A DNA stretch of 58,661 nt. Source: Burkholderia paludis. GTDB lineage: Bacteria > Pseudomonadota > Gammaproteobacteria > Burkholderiales > Burkholderiaceae. The DNA lies in assembly GCF_000732615.1 (NCBI RefSeq), contig NZ_JPGL01000065.1, positions 1-58,661 of the forward strand. Reading direction: 5' to 3'. Below the pieces are notes generated by a model. It searched no databases. It was given only the letters and a program-made list of their open reading frames with translations, and had not been told where the DNA came from. Positions 8,610 to 16,698 of this stretch are shown here, one piece after another. Positions within the stretch are counted from its first letter, which is position 1, and each line of letters starts with the position of its first letter. The position numbers and the translations under genes were made by a program.

Positions 8610-9392
8610 ATGCAACTGAATTTACACACGGCCGCCGTCGTCACGGGCGGCGCATCGGGCCTCGGCGCCGCGACCGCACGACGACTGGCAGCGCACGGCG
8701 TGAAGGTCGCCTTGTTCGACATGAATGTCGAACAGGGCGAAGCGTTGGCGCGGGATATCGGCGGCCTGTTTTGCAAAGTCGACGTCACGTCCGACGAGCA
8801 GGTGGATGCGGCGTTCGCTGCCGCGCGAGTCGCACACGGTCAGGAGCGCATACTGGTCAACTGCGCCGGCACCGGCTTCACCGCGAAGACCGCCGGACGA
8901 GACCGGAAGACCGGCGAGATCAGGCACTTCCCGGTCGACAGCTTCGACAGGATCCTGCAGATCAATCTGGTCGGTACGTTTCGCTGCATCGCCAAATCGG
9001 CGGCCGGCATGCTGACGCTGGCGCCGCTGGGGGACGGCGAACGCGGGGTCGTCGTCAATACGGCTTCGGTGGCTGCACAGGACGGGCAGATAGGACAGGC
9101 GGCATACAGCGCGTCGAAGGCCGCGCTGACCGGCATGACGTTGCCGATCGCGCGCGATCTGATGGGCGAAGGGATTCGCGTCAACACGGTCATGCCCGGT
9201 ATCTTCGATACGCCGCTGATGCAGGCCGCGCCCGACAACGTCAAGGAGGCACTGGCCGCGGCGGTGCCGTTTCCGAAGCGCTTCGGCCAGCCGGCGGAAT
9301 TCGCGCAACTCGTCGAGACGATGATCGTGAACGGCTATTTCAATGGCGAGTGCGTCCGGCTGGACGGCGCGATCCGCATGGCGCCGCGCTGA
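8610..9392 (+). CDS. SDR, 3-hydroxyacyl-CoA dehydrogenase type II-like
   Basis: 260-residue short-chain dehydrogenase resembling the HSD17B10/type II 3-hydroxyacyl-CoA dehydrogenases. It shows TGGASGLG near residue 13 and an acidic DMN after beta2, as in NAD users. NCAGTGF is the NAG variant, the Ser is in NTASVAAQDG, and YSASK follows. The insert ETMIVNGYFNGE near the C-terminus replaces the common TG..L.VDGG and is typical of this subgroup. It probably oxidises a 3-hydroxyacyl-CoA, perhaps a methyl-branched one. The ATG at 8610 has GAGGAG 6 bp upstream. It lies between beta-oxidation genes on the same strand. Confidence 0.82.
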   Translation: MQLNLHTAAVVTGGASGLGAATARRLAAHGVKVALFDMNVEQGEALARDIGGLFCKVDVTSDEQVDAAFAAARVAHGQERILVNCAGTGFTAKTAGRDRKTGEIRHFPVDSFDRILQINLVGTFRCIAKSAAGMLTLAPLGDGERGVVVNTASVAAQDGQIGQAAYSASKAALTGMTLPIARDLMGEGIRVNTVMPGIFDTPLMQAAPDNVKEALAAAVPFPKRFGQPAEFAQLVETMIVNGYFNGECVRLDGAIRMAPR

Positions 9393-9496
9393 CCAAGAAT
9401 GGCGAGGCGACCGGCACCTGACGCGCCGGCCGCCTCGCGCGCGGGTCCCGGCGGCGACACGAAGCGCTTCCGGGCCGGCCTACCCCAGATTGATGT

Positions 9497-9517
9497 CCGG
9501 CAGCGAGTCGCTGCCGG
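9497..9517 (+). other. Stable hairpin before the acyl-CoA dehydrogenase at 9545
   Basis: CCGGCAGCGA and TCGCTGCCGG, a perfect 10-bp inverted repeat around one base. No U-tract follows. A second imperfect GC-rich hairpin lies at about 9402-9440. Such structures between cistrons may stabilise or partition the mRNA. Confidence 0.45.
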
Positions 9518-9544
9518 CAACCTCCACGATCACGGTCGAACACC

Positions 9545-10714
9545 ATGTCCCCGTACTCGACACGCCGCCTTGCATTCGATCCCGAACACGAACAGTTTCG
9601 GGACGCGGTTTCCCGGTTCGTTCAGAAGGAAGTTGCGCCGCATGTGCATGACTGGCGTGCGCGGGGTTGTTGCGATCGGGCGATCTTCGAGAAGGCCGGC
9701 GCGAACGGCCTGTTGCTGATGTGGGCCGACGAAGCGTACGGCGGCGCCGGGATGGCCGATTTCCGTTACGAGCAGATCCTGTACGAGGAGATGATCCGCC
9801 ACGGCGACATCGGTGTGTATCTGACGCTGCATTCGCGCTTGGTGGCGCCTTACATCGGACGCCTCGGCAACGACGAACAGAAACACCGGTGGCTTGCGGG
9901 GGCGGCACGGGGAACGACGATCCTCGCCGTCGCGATGACGGAGCCGCAGGCAGGCTCCGACCTGGCCGGAATCCGGACACGCGCGGAGCGTCGGGACGGC
10001 GGCTGGCTGATCAATGGCGCGAAGTCGTACATATCGAACGGCCTGAATGCCGATGCCGTGCTTGTCGTGGCGCGGACGAATCCCGACGAGCGGCGCGCGT
10101 TCGGGATCTTCGTCGTCGAGCGCGGGATGCCGGGATTCGAGCGCGGCGAGCGTTTGAGCAAACTGGGGCTCGATGCACAGGATACGGCCGAGCTGTTCTT
10201 CGAGGACGTCTGGGTGCCCAGCTCGAACGTGCTGGGCGATCCCGCGTGCGGTTTCGCCTACCTGACCGAAGGTCTGGCCGAGGAGCGCCTGCTGAGCGCG
10301 TGTCAGTCGATCGCGCACGCACAGGTGGCGTTCGACCTGACGCTGCCGTTCGTGAAAGAGCGGCGTGCGTTCGGGCGCCCGATCGGTGCGCTCCAAAACA
10401 CGCGGTTCGTGCTGGCCCGCCGGCGCGCGGAACTCGATGCGATGCAGACGTGGATCGATGCGCTCGTCATCGAGCATAACGCCGGACGTCTGACTGCCGC
10501 GGCCGCGGCTTCGGCCAAGCTCCTCACGTCGGAGCTGGAAAACCGCGTGATCGACGATTGCCTTCAGTTGCACGGCGGTGCCGGGTACATGGAGGAATAC
10601 CGGATCAGCCGGATGTATCGCGACGCCCGCGTGTCGCGGATCTTCGCGGGCACGTCCGAAATCATGCTCGAAATCATCGGGCGCGATCTCGGATTGTCGG
10701 ACAGGCTGGAATAG
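9545..10714 (+). CDS. Acyl-CoA dehydrogenase (LCAD/IVD-type)
   Basis: 389-residue flavoprotein of the acyl-CoA dehydrogenase family, oxidising an acyl-CoA to the 2-enoyl-CoA and passing electrons to ETF. FAD/substrate motifs are AMTEPQAGSDLAGI and the middle beta-domain; the C-terminal helices hold LQLHGGAGYMEEY and AGTSEIM. The usual Glu before the GTS motif is Ala (IFAGTSEI), while a Glu occurs in LAEERLL on the preceding helix. That arrangement is typical of long-chain and isovaleryl-CoA dehydrogenases, so a bulky or branched substrate is plausible. It follows the SDR by 152 bp, with a hairpin between. Confidence 0.88.
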   Translation: MSPYSTRRLAFDPEHEQFRDAVSRFVQKEVAPHVHDWRARGCCDRAIFEKAGANGLLLMWADEAYGGAGMADFRYEQILYEEMIRHGDIGVYLTLHSRLVAPYIGRLGNDEQKHRWLAGAARGTTILAVAMTEPQAGSDLAGIRTRAERRDGGWLINGAKSYISNGLNADAVLVVARTNPDERRAFGIFVVERGMPGFERGERLSKLGLDAQDTAELFFEDVWVPSSNVLGDPACGFAYLTEGLAEERLLSACQSIAHAQVAFDLTLPFVKERRAFGRPIGALQNTRFVLARRRAELDAMQTWIDALVIEHNAGRLTAAAAASAKLLTSELENRVIDDCLQLHGGAGYMEEYRISRMYRDARVSRIFAGTSEIMLEIIGRDLGLSDRLE

Positions 10715-10840
10715 CAGGGTACGCGCGCCGGTTCGCGGTTGACAGACGGGACAGGACCGCCGGCGTTCGGACCGGATGTCGTCCTTCGACCGGCGCGACA
10801 CGATTCAACAATGCTTCGGAACGATACGACAGGCCTTCAT

Positions 10841-12031
10841 ATGGACCTCAAACCTCACCCCAGACACGAATCGTTGCGCGGCGAAGTCCGTGCATTTCTC
10901 GCGCGCCACGGTCATCAGGCGGCGACGTTGCAGCATGGCCGCCGCCCCGGGCCGGCGCAGATCGCATGGCAGAAGCTGTTGCTCGAGCACGGCTATGCCG
11001 GTCGCACGGTGCCGCGGGAATACGGCGGCTACGGCGCGGAACCGGACGTCATGGAGCAGCACCTCATCACCGAGGAGTTCGCACGGGCCGGTGTGCCGCC
11101 CGGCCTCGGCAGCCAGGGGATTTCGATGCTGGTTCCGACGCTGCTCGAGCTGGGCACCGATGCGCAGAAGCGCGAACTGATCGCGCCGACCCTGCGAGGC
11201 GAACTGGTGTGGTGCCAGGGCTATTCGGAACCCAACGCGGGATCCGATCTCGCTTCGCTGCAGACGCGGGGTGTCGACGACGGGGACGATTTCATCGTCA
11301 ATGGCCAGAAGATCTGGACATCGACGGCCCACGAGGCCGACATGATCTTCTGCCTGGTGCGCACCGAACGGGATGCGCCGAAGCATGCGGGCATCAGCTA
11401 CCTGCTGTTCTCGATGAAGACCCCCGGCATCACGATCCGTCCGTTGAAGACGATGACGGGGCGCGCAGAATTCAATGAGGTTTTCTTCACCGACGTGCGC
11501 GTGCCGCAGCGGCAGATCGTCGGAAAGCGCGGGGAGGGCTGGGCCGTCGCCAATGCGACGCTGCGCCATGAACGCGCTTACCTTGCCAATCCGGCCGCGC
11601 TGCTCGGTCGTTACAGCGAGCTGGCGAACCTGATGCGCAGCGAGACGGTCGATGGCGAGCCGGTGTTGAGCGATCCGCTCCTGCGCGACCGGCTCATGCG
11701 GCTTCAGGGCCGGGTGCTGGCGCAGCATTGTCACGGCATGCGGTTGCTCACGCATGCGAGCCGCAACGAGAATCCGGGGTTGCCGGGGCTGGTGACAAAG
11801 CTGTACGGCTGCGAGACGCGCTACCAGATCGATGTCCTCGCGCTCGACGCGCTCGGCGAAATCGGCATGCTGACGGAGCAGGACGCGCGCGTGCGGTCCG
11901 GCGGCGAATGGCAGCATCGTGAAGGATTCGACCTGGGGTTGATCATTGGCGGCGGTACCGCGCAGATCCAGAAGAACATCATTGCGGAGCGCGGCCTCGA
12001 GATGCCGCGCGAGCCGAAGCTGGCGAATTGA
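10841..12031 (+). CDS. Acyl-CoA dehydrogenase, catalytic-type subunit of a pair
   Basis: 396-residue acyl-CoA dehydrogenase of the PimC/FadE heteromeric type. It shows GYSEPNAGSDLAS, NGQKIWTS and the C-terminal GGGTAQIQKNIIAERGL. The C-terminal Glu position is Gly, and a candidate base is present in TLRHERAYL, as in the IVD arrangement. The next gene encodes a second, divergent subunit 17 bp downstream, and the pair resembles PimC/PimD and steroid FadE heterotetramers in which only one chain is catalytic. The start is uncertain: ATG 10841 begins the conserved HESLRGEVRAFL region, while ATG 10811 would add ten residues. Neither has a good ribosome site. Confidence 0.87.
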   Translation: MDLKPHPRHESLRGEVRAFLARHGHQAATLQHGRRPGPAQIAWQKLLLEHGYAGRTVPREYGGYGAEPDVMEQHLITEEFARAGVPPGLGSQGISMLVPTLLELGTDAQKRELIAPTLRGELVWCQGYSEPNAGSDLASLQTRGVDDGDDFIVNGQKIWTSTAHEADMIFCLVRTERDAPKHAGISYLLFSMKTPGITIRPLKTMTGRAEFNEVFFTDVRVPQRQIVGKRGEGWAVANATLRHERAYLANPAALLGRYSELANLMRSETVDGEPVLSDPLLRDRLMRLQGRVLAQHCHGMRLLTHASRNENPGLPGLVTKLYGCETRYQIDVLALDALGEIGMLTEQDARVRSGGEWQHREGFDLGLIIGGGTAQIQKNIIAERGLEMPREPKLAN

Positions 12032-12048
12032 GCGACAGGAGACGAATC

Positions 12049-13143
12049 ATGGAATTTGCGCTTTCACAAGACCAGGTCATGCTGGCCGACAGTTTGCGAC
12101 GTGCGCTGGAGGGCGAATGCACGCTGTCGCGCATCCGTGCGACCGTCGACGGTGCGGGCCCGATGAATCGGGATGTCTGGCGCACGGTGTGCGAGCTGGG
12201 CATTCCGGCGTTGCTCGTGCCGGAGACCTTCGGCGGGCTCGGACTCTCCCTGCTCGATGCCGCCCTGGTATCCGAGGCGCTTGGGCGTGCCGCCGCACCG
12301 GTGCCGTTTCTCGGCAGCGCGGCGCTCGCAACGCTGGCGCTGCGTGAAACCGGTAGCGCGAGTCAGCAGGCGGAATGGTTGCCGCGGATGGCGACTGGCG
12401 AATGCATCGTCGGTGTCGGATTCGGCGAGGCATGGAGCGGCTCGCGCGACGCGGCGGGGCTGCGCTGCGTGAATGGCAGATTGAGCGGTACCGCGCTGTT
12501 CGTCGTGGACGGGATGCAGGCCGACGTGTGGCTCGTCGCCGATGCATCCGGGGCACTGTACATGGTGGACGCGAAGGCGGCCGGGGTGCAGTGCCGGCCA
12601 CTGAGTACGGCGGATGGCACGCGGCCGACCGTCGAGCTCGTGCTGGACCGTGTCGAGGCGCGGACGCTGCCGCGAGCAGACGCGCGCGTGCTGGCGCGGC
12701 TGCGGGATGCCGCCTGGATCATGCTGGCCGCCGACGCGCTGGGCGCCGGGTGGCGCTTGATCGACGATGCGGTGGCGTATACGAAGGAACGCAGCCAGTT
12801 CGGCCGGTTGATCGGAACGTTTCAGGCGGTCAAGCACATGTGCGCCGAGATGGCGACCGAGCTGGAACCGGCGCGGGCGCTGGTCTGGTACGCCGCCCAC
12901 GCATTCGACGTGATGCCGGACGATGCGCCGCTGTATGCGGCGCACGCGAAGGCACTCGCGGGAGACGCCGCGCAGTTCGTCGCGCGCACGGCCATCGAGG
13001 TACACGGCGGGATCGGCATTACCGACGAACTCGGGTTGCATTACTGGTACAAGCGCATCGCGTTCGACCGGACGCTGTACGGCACGCCGGACCGCGTGCG
13101 GCGTCACGCAGCGTCCTTGCAGGGGCTCGTACAAGCCGCATAA
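12049..13143 (+). CDS. Acyl-CoA dehydrogenase-like subunit, probably non-catalytic
   Basis: 364-residue acyl-CoA dehydrogenase homologue paired with the preceding gene. The fold is recognisable from MEFALSQDQVMLADSLR, AYTKERSQFGRLIGTFQAVKH and HGGIGITDELGLHYWYKR. At the two positions where family members carry the catalytic Glu I see none (LRDAAWIML and LYGTPDRV). That fits the inactive partner of an alpha2beta2 enzyme, where FAD sits at the interface. The ATG at 12049 has AGGAG at good spacing. Seventeen base pairs separate it from the partner gene, so the two are co-transcribed. Confidence 0.85.
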   Translation: MEFALSQDQVMLADSLRRALEGECTLSRIRATVDGAGPMNRDVWRTVCELGIPALLVPETFGGLGLSLLDAALVSEALGRAAAPVPFLGSAALATLALRETGSASQQAEWLPRMATGECIVGVGFGEAWSGSRDAAGLRCVNGRLSGTALFVVDGMQADVWLVADASGALYMVDAKAAGVQCRPLSTADGTRPTVELVLDRVEARTLPRADARVLARLRDAAWIMLAADALGAGWRLIDDAVAYTKERSQFGRLIGTFQAVKHMCAEMATELEPARALVWYAAHAFDVMPDDAPLYAAHAKALAGDAAQFVARTAIEVHGGIGITDELGLHYWYKRIAFDRTLYGTPDRVRRHAASLQGLVQAA

Positions 13144-13227
13144 CGCGGAGGGATCGGCGCGTCCGGCGCCGCGCGTCGCATGGCGGCGAGCAATGCACAT
13201 GCATTGGATTCGCCAGGAGGGAGCACG

Positions 13228-14298
13228 ATGGCCCAGGAAAAAACGCTCGAGACGCGGCCGAAAGACGCGCTCGACTATCCGTTCGACGCCCCGCCTGCCG
13301 CCGCGCAGACGGTCGAGGTCGCCCCCGGCGTTCACTGGTTCCGCATGCCGCTGCCGTATGCGCTCGACCATATCAACCTGTGGGCGCTCGATGACGGCGA
13401 CGGTTGGGCGATCGTCGATACGGGCGCCTGCACCGACGATGCGATCGTCGCGTGGCGGGCACTGTTCGCGCGCAGCGACGGACGGCCGATGACGCGTGTG
13501 TTCGTCACGCATCTGCATCCCGATCACGTCGGTCTGGCCGGGTGGCTGACGCGCAAGTTCGGTATCCGTCTGTGGATGACCCGCCTCGAATACCTGTCGT
13601 GCCGGATGCTGGTATCGGATACCGGGCGCGAGGCGCCCGCCGATGCGGTCGCGTTTCTGCGCCGCGCGGGCTGGAGCGACGTGTCGGTCGAAACGTACCG
13701 GGCCCGCTTCGGATCGTTCGGCAAGCACGTCCATGCGTTGCCCGACAGCTATCGGCGATTGCGCGACGGCGAGACGCTGACGATCGGCGCGCACGCGTGG
13801 CGCGTGATCGTGGGCAGCGGGCATTCGCCCGAGCATGCGTGCCTGTACTGTCCGGCGTTGCGCATCCTGATTTCCGGCGATCAGGTGTTGCCGCGCATTT
13901 CATCGAACGTGTCCGTGACGGCGACCGAGCCGGACGCGAATCCGATGGCGGAGTGGCTCGACTCGCTCGGCAATCTCCGGCGCGAGGTGCCCGACGACGT
14001 GCTGGTACTGCCGGCGCACGGCGAGTGCTTCAGAGGGCTGCACGCGCGCATCGACGCACTGGCCGGCAGCCAGCAGCGTGCGTTCGCACGATTGCTGGCG
14101 TTGCTCGGTGAACCGCAGCGCGTCATCGACACATTCTCCTCGCTGTTCTCGCGCCCGATCGACGAGACACGCTCGTCGCTGCTGCATATGGCGACGGGCG
14201 AGGCCGTCGCGTGCCTGAATTACCTGATCGCGCAAGGGCAGGCGACGTGTGTGACGGACGAGCACGGCGTCGCGTGGTATCGGGCCACGCACGCGTAG
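13228..14298 (+). CDS. Metallo-beta-lactamase-fold hydrolase
   Basis: 356-residue MBL-fold protein. The metal motif HLHPDH is at about residues 94-99, a later His occurs in GSGHSPEHAC, and an Asp in ISGDQVL, giving the set expected for a dinuclear zinc site. A C-terminal helical extension of about 90 residues makes it longer than simple hydroxyacylglutathione hydrolases and similar to LACTB2-like and acyl-CoA thioesterase-like members. In this context it may release a stalled CoA thioester or open a lactone; this is an inference from position. AGGAGGGAG precedes the ATG at 13228. It is convergent with the kinase gene, 29 bp away. Confidence 0.8.
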   Translation: MAQEKTLETRPKDALDYPFDAPPAAAQTVEVAPGVHWFRMPLPYALDHINLWALDDGDGWAIVDTGACTDDAIVAWRALFARSDGRPMTRVFVTHLHPDHVGLAGWLTRKFGIRLWMTRLEYLSCRMLVSDTGREAPADAVAFLRRAGWSDVSVETYRARFGSFGKHVHALPDSYRRLRDGETLTIGAHAWRVIVGSGHSPEHACLYCPALRILISGDQVLPRISSNVSVTATEPDANPMAEWLDSLGNLRREVPDDVLVLPAHGECFRGLHARIDALAGSQQRAFARLLALLGEPQRVIDTFSSLFSRPIDETRSSLLHMATGEAVACLNYLIAQGQATCVTDEHGVAWYRATHA

Positions 14299-14327
14299 CG
14301 TGAACGCTACCGGCGCGCCGGGGGGCG

Positions 14328-15359
14328 TCAGCGTCGGGTCGCGTCGTACTGCTGCGCGCACGCCCATCCGAGTTCGGCGAGCGGGAGCGCCTTCGCGGCG
14401 GTCTCGACGGCGTCGGCCGCGGCGGCATTGCCTTGCGCCGCGCGCTCGCCGATCCCGTGCAGGATCGCGGCCATGCGGAACAGGTTGTAGGCCAGATAGA
14501 ACGCCCAGTGTTCGCGTGCGCGGCGGCCGGTCGCGGCTTCGTATCGGTCGATATAGGCTGCTTCCGCCGGAATGCCGAGCGTGTCGAGCGGCAGCCCGGC
14601 GATGCCGCGCCAGACGGTCGGCGCGATGCGCCAGCTCATGCAGTGATACGCGAAATCCGCAAGCGGGTGGCCGAGCGTCGACAGTTCCCAGTCGAGTACC
14701 GCCAGCACGCGCGGTTCGGTCGGATGAAGCACCAGATTGTCCAGTCGGAAGTCGCCGTGGACGAGCGTGGTTTCATCGTCGTCCGGGATACGGTCGGGCA
14801 GCCACGCGATCAACCGGTTCATCGGTTCGCTGACCGGAACGGCCGATGCGAGGCACTGTTTCGACCAGCGGGCGATCTGGCGGGAGAAGTAGTTGCCGCT
14901 CTTGCCGAAATTGTCGAGCCCGGCTTGGGCAATATCGACGGCGTGCAATGCCGCGATGACCCTGTTCATCTCGCCGTATATCCGCGCACGCTCGGAAGGC
15001 TGCATGCCGGGCAGCGACTGGTCGACCATCACGCGGCCTTCCACGTAATCCATCAGATAGAACGGCGTGCCGACGATCGATGCGTCGTCGCAATAGGCGA
15101 CCATGTCCGGCACCGGGACCGCGCTGTCTCGCAGTGCCTGCATCACGCGATATTCCCGGTCGATTGCGTGGGCGGACTGCAGCAAGGGTCCGGGCGGCTG
15201 CTTGCGCAGCACGAGGCGGCCGCGCCCCGTCCGCACGACGAAGGTCGGATTCGATTGCCCGCCGGACAACGGCGCGACGGCGATGTCGCCTGAACCGGCG
15301 ATGCCGGCGTCTCGAAGCCATGCATCGAGTGCGGGGGAGGCAGGGGCAAACGTGTTCAT
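14328..15359 (-). CDS. APH-like kinase, 4-hydroxyacyl-CoA kinase candidate (LvaA/ACAD10-11 type)
   Basis: 343-residue phosphotransferase of the aminoglycoside/choline-kinase fold. The Brenner motif is LVHGDFRLDNLV near residue 200, followed by the metal site LAVLDWELSTLGHPLAD; LVLRKQPPG carries the ATP lysine. The wording HGDFRLDN / DWELSTLGHP is characteristic of the kinase domain fused to acyl-CoA dehydrogenase in ACAD10/ACAD11 and of LvaA, which phosphorylates a 4-hydroxyacyl-CoA. Its ATG overlaps the stop of the upstream acyl-CoA dehydrogenase gene by four bases (ATGA). The two are translationally coupled and look like a split ACAD11. Antibiotic resistance is unlikely in this context. Confidence 0.85.
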   Translation of the reverse strand: MNTFAPASPALDAWLRDAGIAGSGDIAVAPLSGGQSNPTFVVRTGRGRLVLRKQPPGPLLQSAHAIDREYRVMQALRDSAVPVPDMVAYCDDASIVGTPFYLMDYVEGRVMVDQSLPGMQPSERARIYGEMNRVIAALHAVDIAQAGLDNFGKSGNYFSRQIARWSKQCLASAVPVSEPMNRLIAWLPDRIPDDDETTLVHGDFRLDNLVLHPTEPRVLAVLDWELSTLGHPLADFAYHCMSWRIAPTVWRGIAGLPLDTLGIPAEAAYIDRYEAATGRRAREHWAFYLAYNLFRMAAILHGIGERAAQGNAAAADAVETAAKALPLAELGWACAQQYDATRR

Positions 15360-16588
15360 CGTGCGTCTCCCGCTGCGTTGTGCGCGGCGGCCTCCGCGTC
15401 GGGGCGTGTGTGGCTTGCCGTGCCGGCCAGGATCTTGCGGGCGATGCTCCAGCGATGGACTTCGCTCGGGCCGTCGTAGATGCGGAACGCGCGCATGTCC
15501 ATGAAGATGCGCATCACGGCGGCTTCGCCGGTGACCCCCTGGCCGCCGAGGATCTGCACGCAGCGATCGACGGTGCGCCACTGTGCTTCGGAGCAGATCA
15601 CCTTGGCGCGGCTCGATTCGACATTGCAGCGATGCCCCTGGTCCAGCAGCCAGGCGGTATGCCAGATGTGCAGGCGGGCGGTCTGCAGATCCATGTCGTT
15701 GTCGGCGAGCATGAACCCGACGCCTTCATGCTCGCCCAGCGGCTTGCCGAACGCGTGACGCGCTCGCGCGTATCCGGTTGCGATGTCGTGTGCGCGGCGC
15801 GCCTGGCCGAGCCAGCGCATGCAATGCGTGAGCCGCGCCGGCGCAAGGCGGACCTGGGCGTAGCGGAAGCCCTTGCCGACTTCGCCGAGCACGTCGGCGG
15901 CAGGAATCCTGACCCGGTCGAACGACAGCACGCCGTGCCCGCCGGTAAAGCAGCGATCCATCGCGTCCATGCTGCGCTCGAGGCGGATGCCTTCGCGATC
16001 CATGTCGGTCAGGAACATCGTGGCCGAACCGTCGTCCATCCGCGCCATGACGATCGCGTAGTCCGCCCCGCTTGCGCCGGTAATGAACCATTTGCGGCCG
16101 GATACCAGGTAGTCGTCGCCGTCGCGTACCGCGAGGGTTTGCAGCATCGACGGATCGGCGCCGGCGCCCGGTGCCGGTTCGGTCATCGCGAAGCACGAGC
16201 GGGTCAGCCCCGCGACCTGCGGGCTCAGCCAGCGCGCCTTCTGTTCGGGCGACGCGACGGCTTCCATCAGGTGAATGTTGCCTTCGTCGGGCGCGTGGAT
16301 GTTCAGCGCGGTCGGGCCGAGCCAGGAGTAGCCCGCCTCTTCGAACACGACCGCCTTGGCGACGTGGCTGAGACCGAGTCCTCCCGTCTCGACCGACGCG
16401 TGCGGCGTCAGCAGGCCGGCAACGCGTGCGCGCTGAATCAGTTCGCGGCGCAACGTTTCGCTCGGGCCGTGGGCGCCGGATGCGACTTCCGATGCCGCTT
16501 CGGCCTCGAGCGGGATGACCTGCTCGGCGATGAATTGGCGCGTGCGATCTTGCAGGGAGACCAGTTCGGGAGATAAATCGAAGTTCAT
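15356..16588 (-). CDS. ACAD10/11-like acyl-CoA dehydrogenase (LvaC-type partner of the kinase)
   Basis: 410-residue acyl-CoA dehydrogenase-fold protein. It has FAMTEPAPGAGADPSM, RKWFITGASGADYAIVM, LTHCMRWLGQARRA, VQILGGQGVTGE and the terminal YDGPSEVHRW. The catalytic-Glu position reads Asp in a DGP-x-EVH motif, which is the pattern of ACAD10/11 and their bacterial relatives rather than of ordinary dehydrogenases. In those systems the protein removes phosphate from a 4-phosphoacyl-CoA to give an unsaturated CoA ester, bypassing a gamma-hydroxyl. The ATGA overlap with the kinase supports a shared reaction. It lies 110 bp downstream of the MFS gene and is probably read from the same promoter. 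Confidence 0.85.
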   Translation of the reverse strand: MNFDLSPELVSLQDRTRQFIAEQVIPLEAEAASEVASGAHGPSETLRRELIQRARVAGLLTPHASVETGGLGLSHVAKAVVFEEAGYSWLGPTALNIHAPDEGNIHLMEAVASPEQKARWLSPQVAGLTRSCFAMTEPAPGAGADPSMLQTLAVRDGDDYLVSGRKWFITGASGADYAIVMARMDDGSATMFLTDMDREGIRLERSMDAMDRCFTGGHGVLSFDRVRIPAADVLGEVGKGFRYAQVRLAPARLTHCMRWLGQARRAHDIATGYARARHAFGKPLGEHEGVGFMLADNDMDLQTARLHIWHTAWLLDQGHRCNVESSRAKVICSEAQWRTVDRCVQILGGQGVTGEAAVMRIFMDMRAFRIYDGPSEVHRWSIARKILAGTASHTRPDAEAAAHNAAGDAR

Positions 16589-16698
16589 GGCGATGGTGAA
16601 AAGATGAGGGAAGGGCGATCCGCTATCGACCGGACTGCCCGCGGGCCGGGTGTCGAACCCGGTGCGCTTGCACGGCATGCATGGCGCCGGAACGTCGA

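Noticed and set aside
10760..10815. Degenerate TCGTCC...TCGACC resemblance to the six-copy operator before the ACAD at 10841
   Set aside because: The arms are not complementary over six bases and spacing does not match; not counted as a seventh site.
14328..15359. Aminoglycoside resistance phosphotransferase
   Set aside because: Motifs and the ATGA coupling to an ACAD10/11-like gene place it with acyl-CoA kinases.
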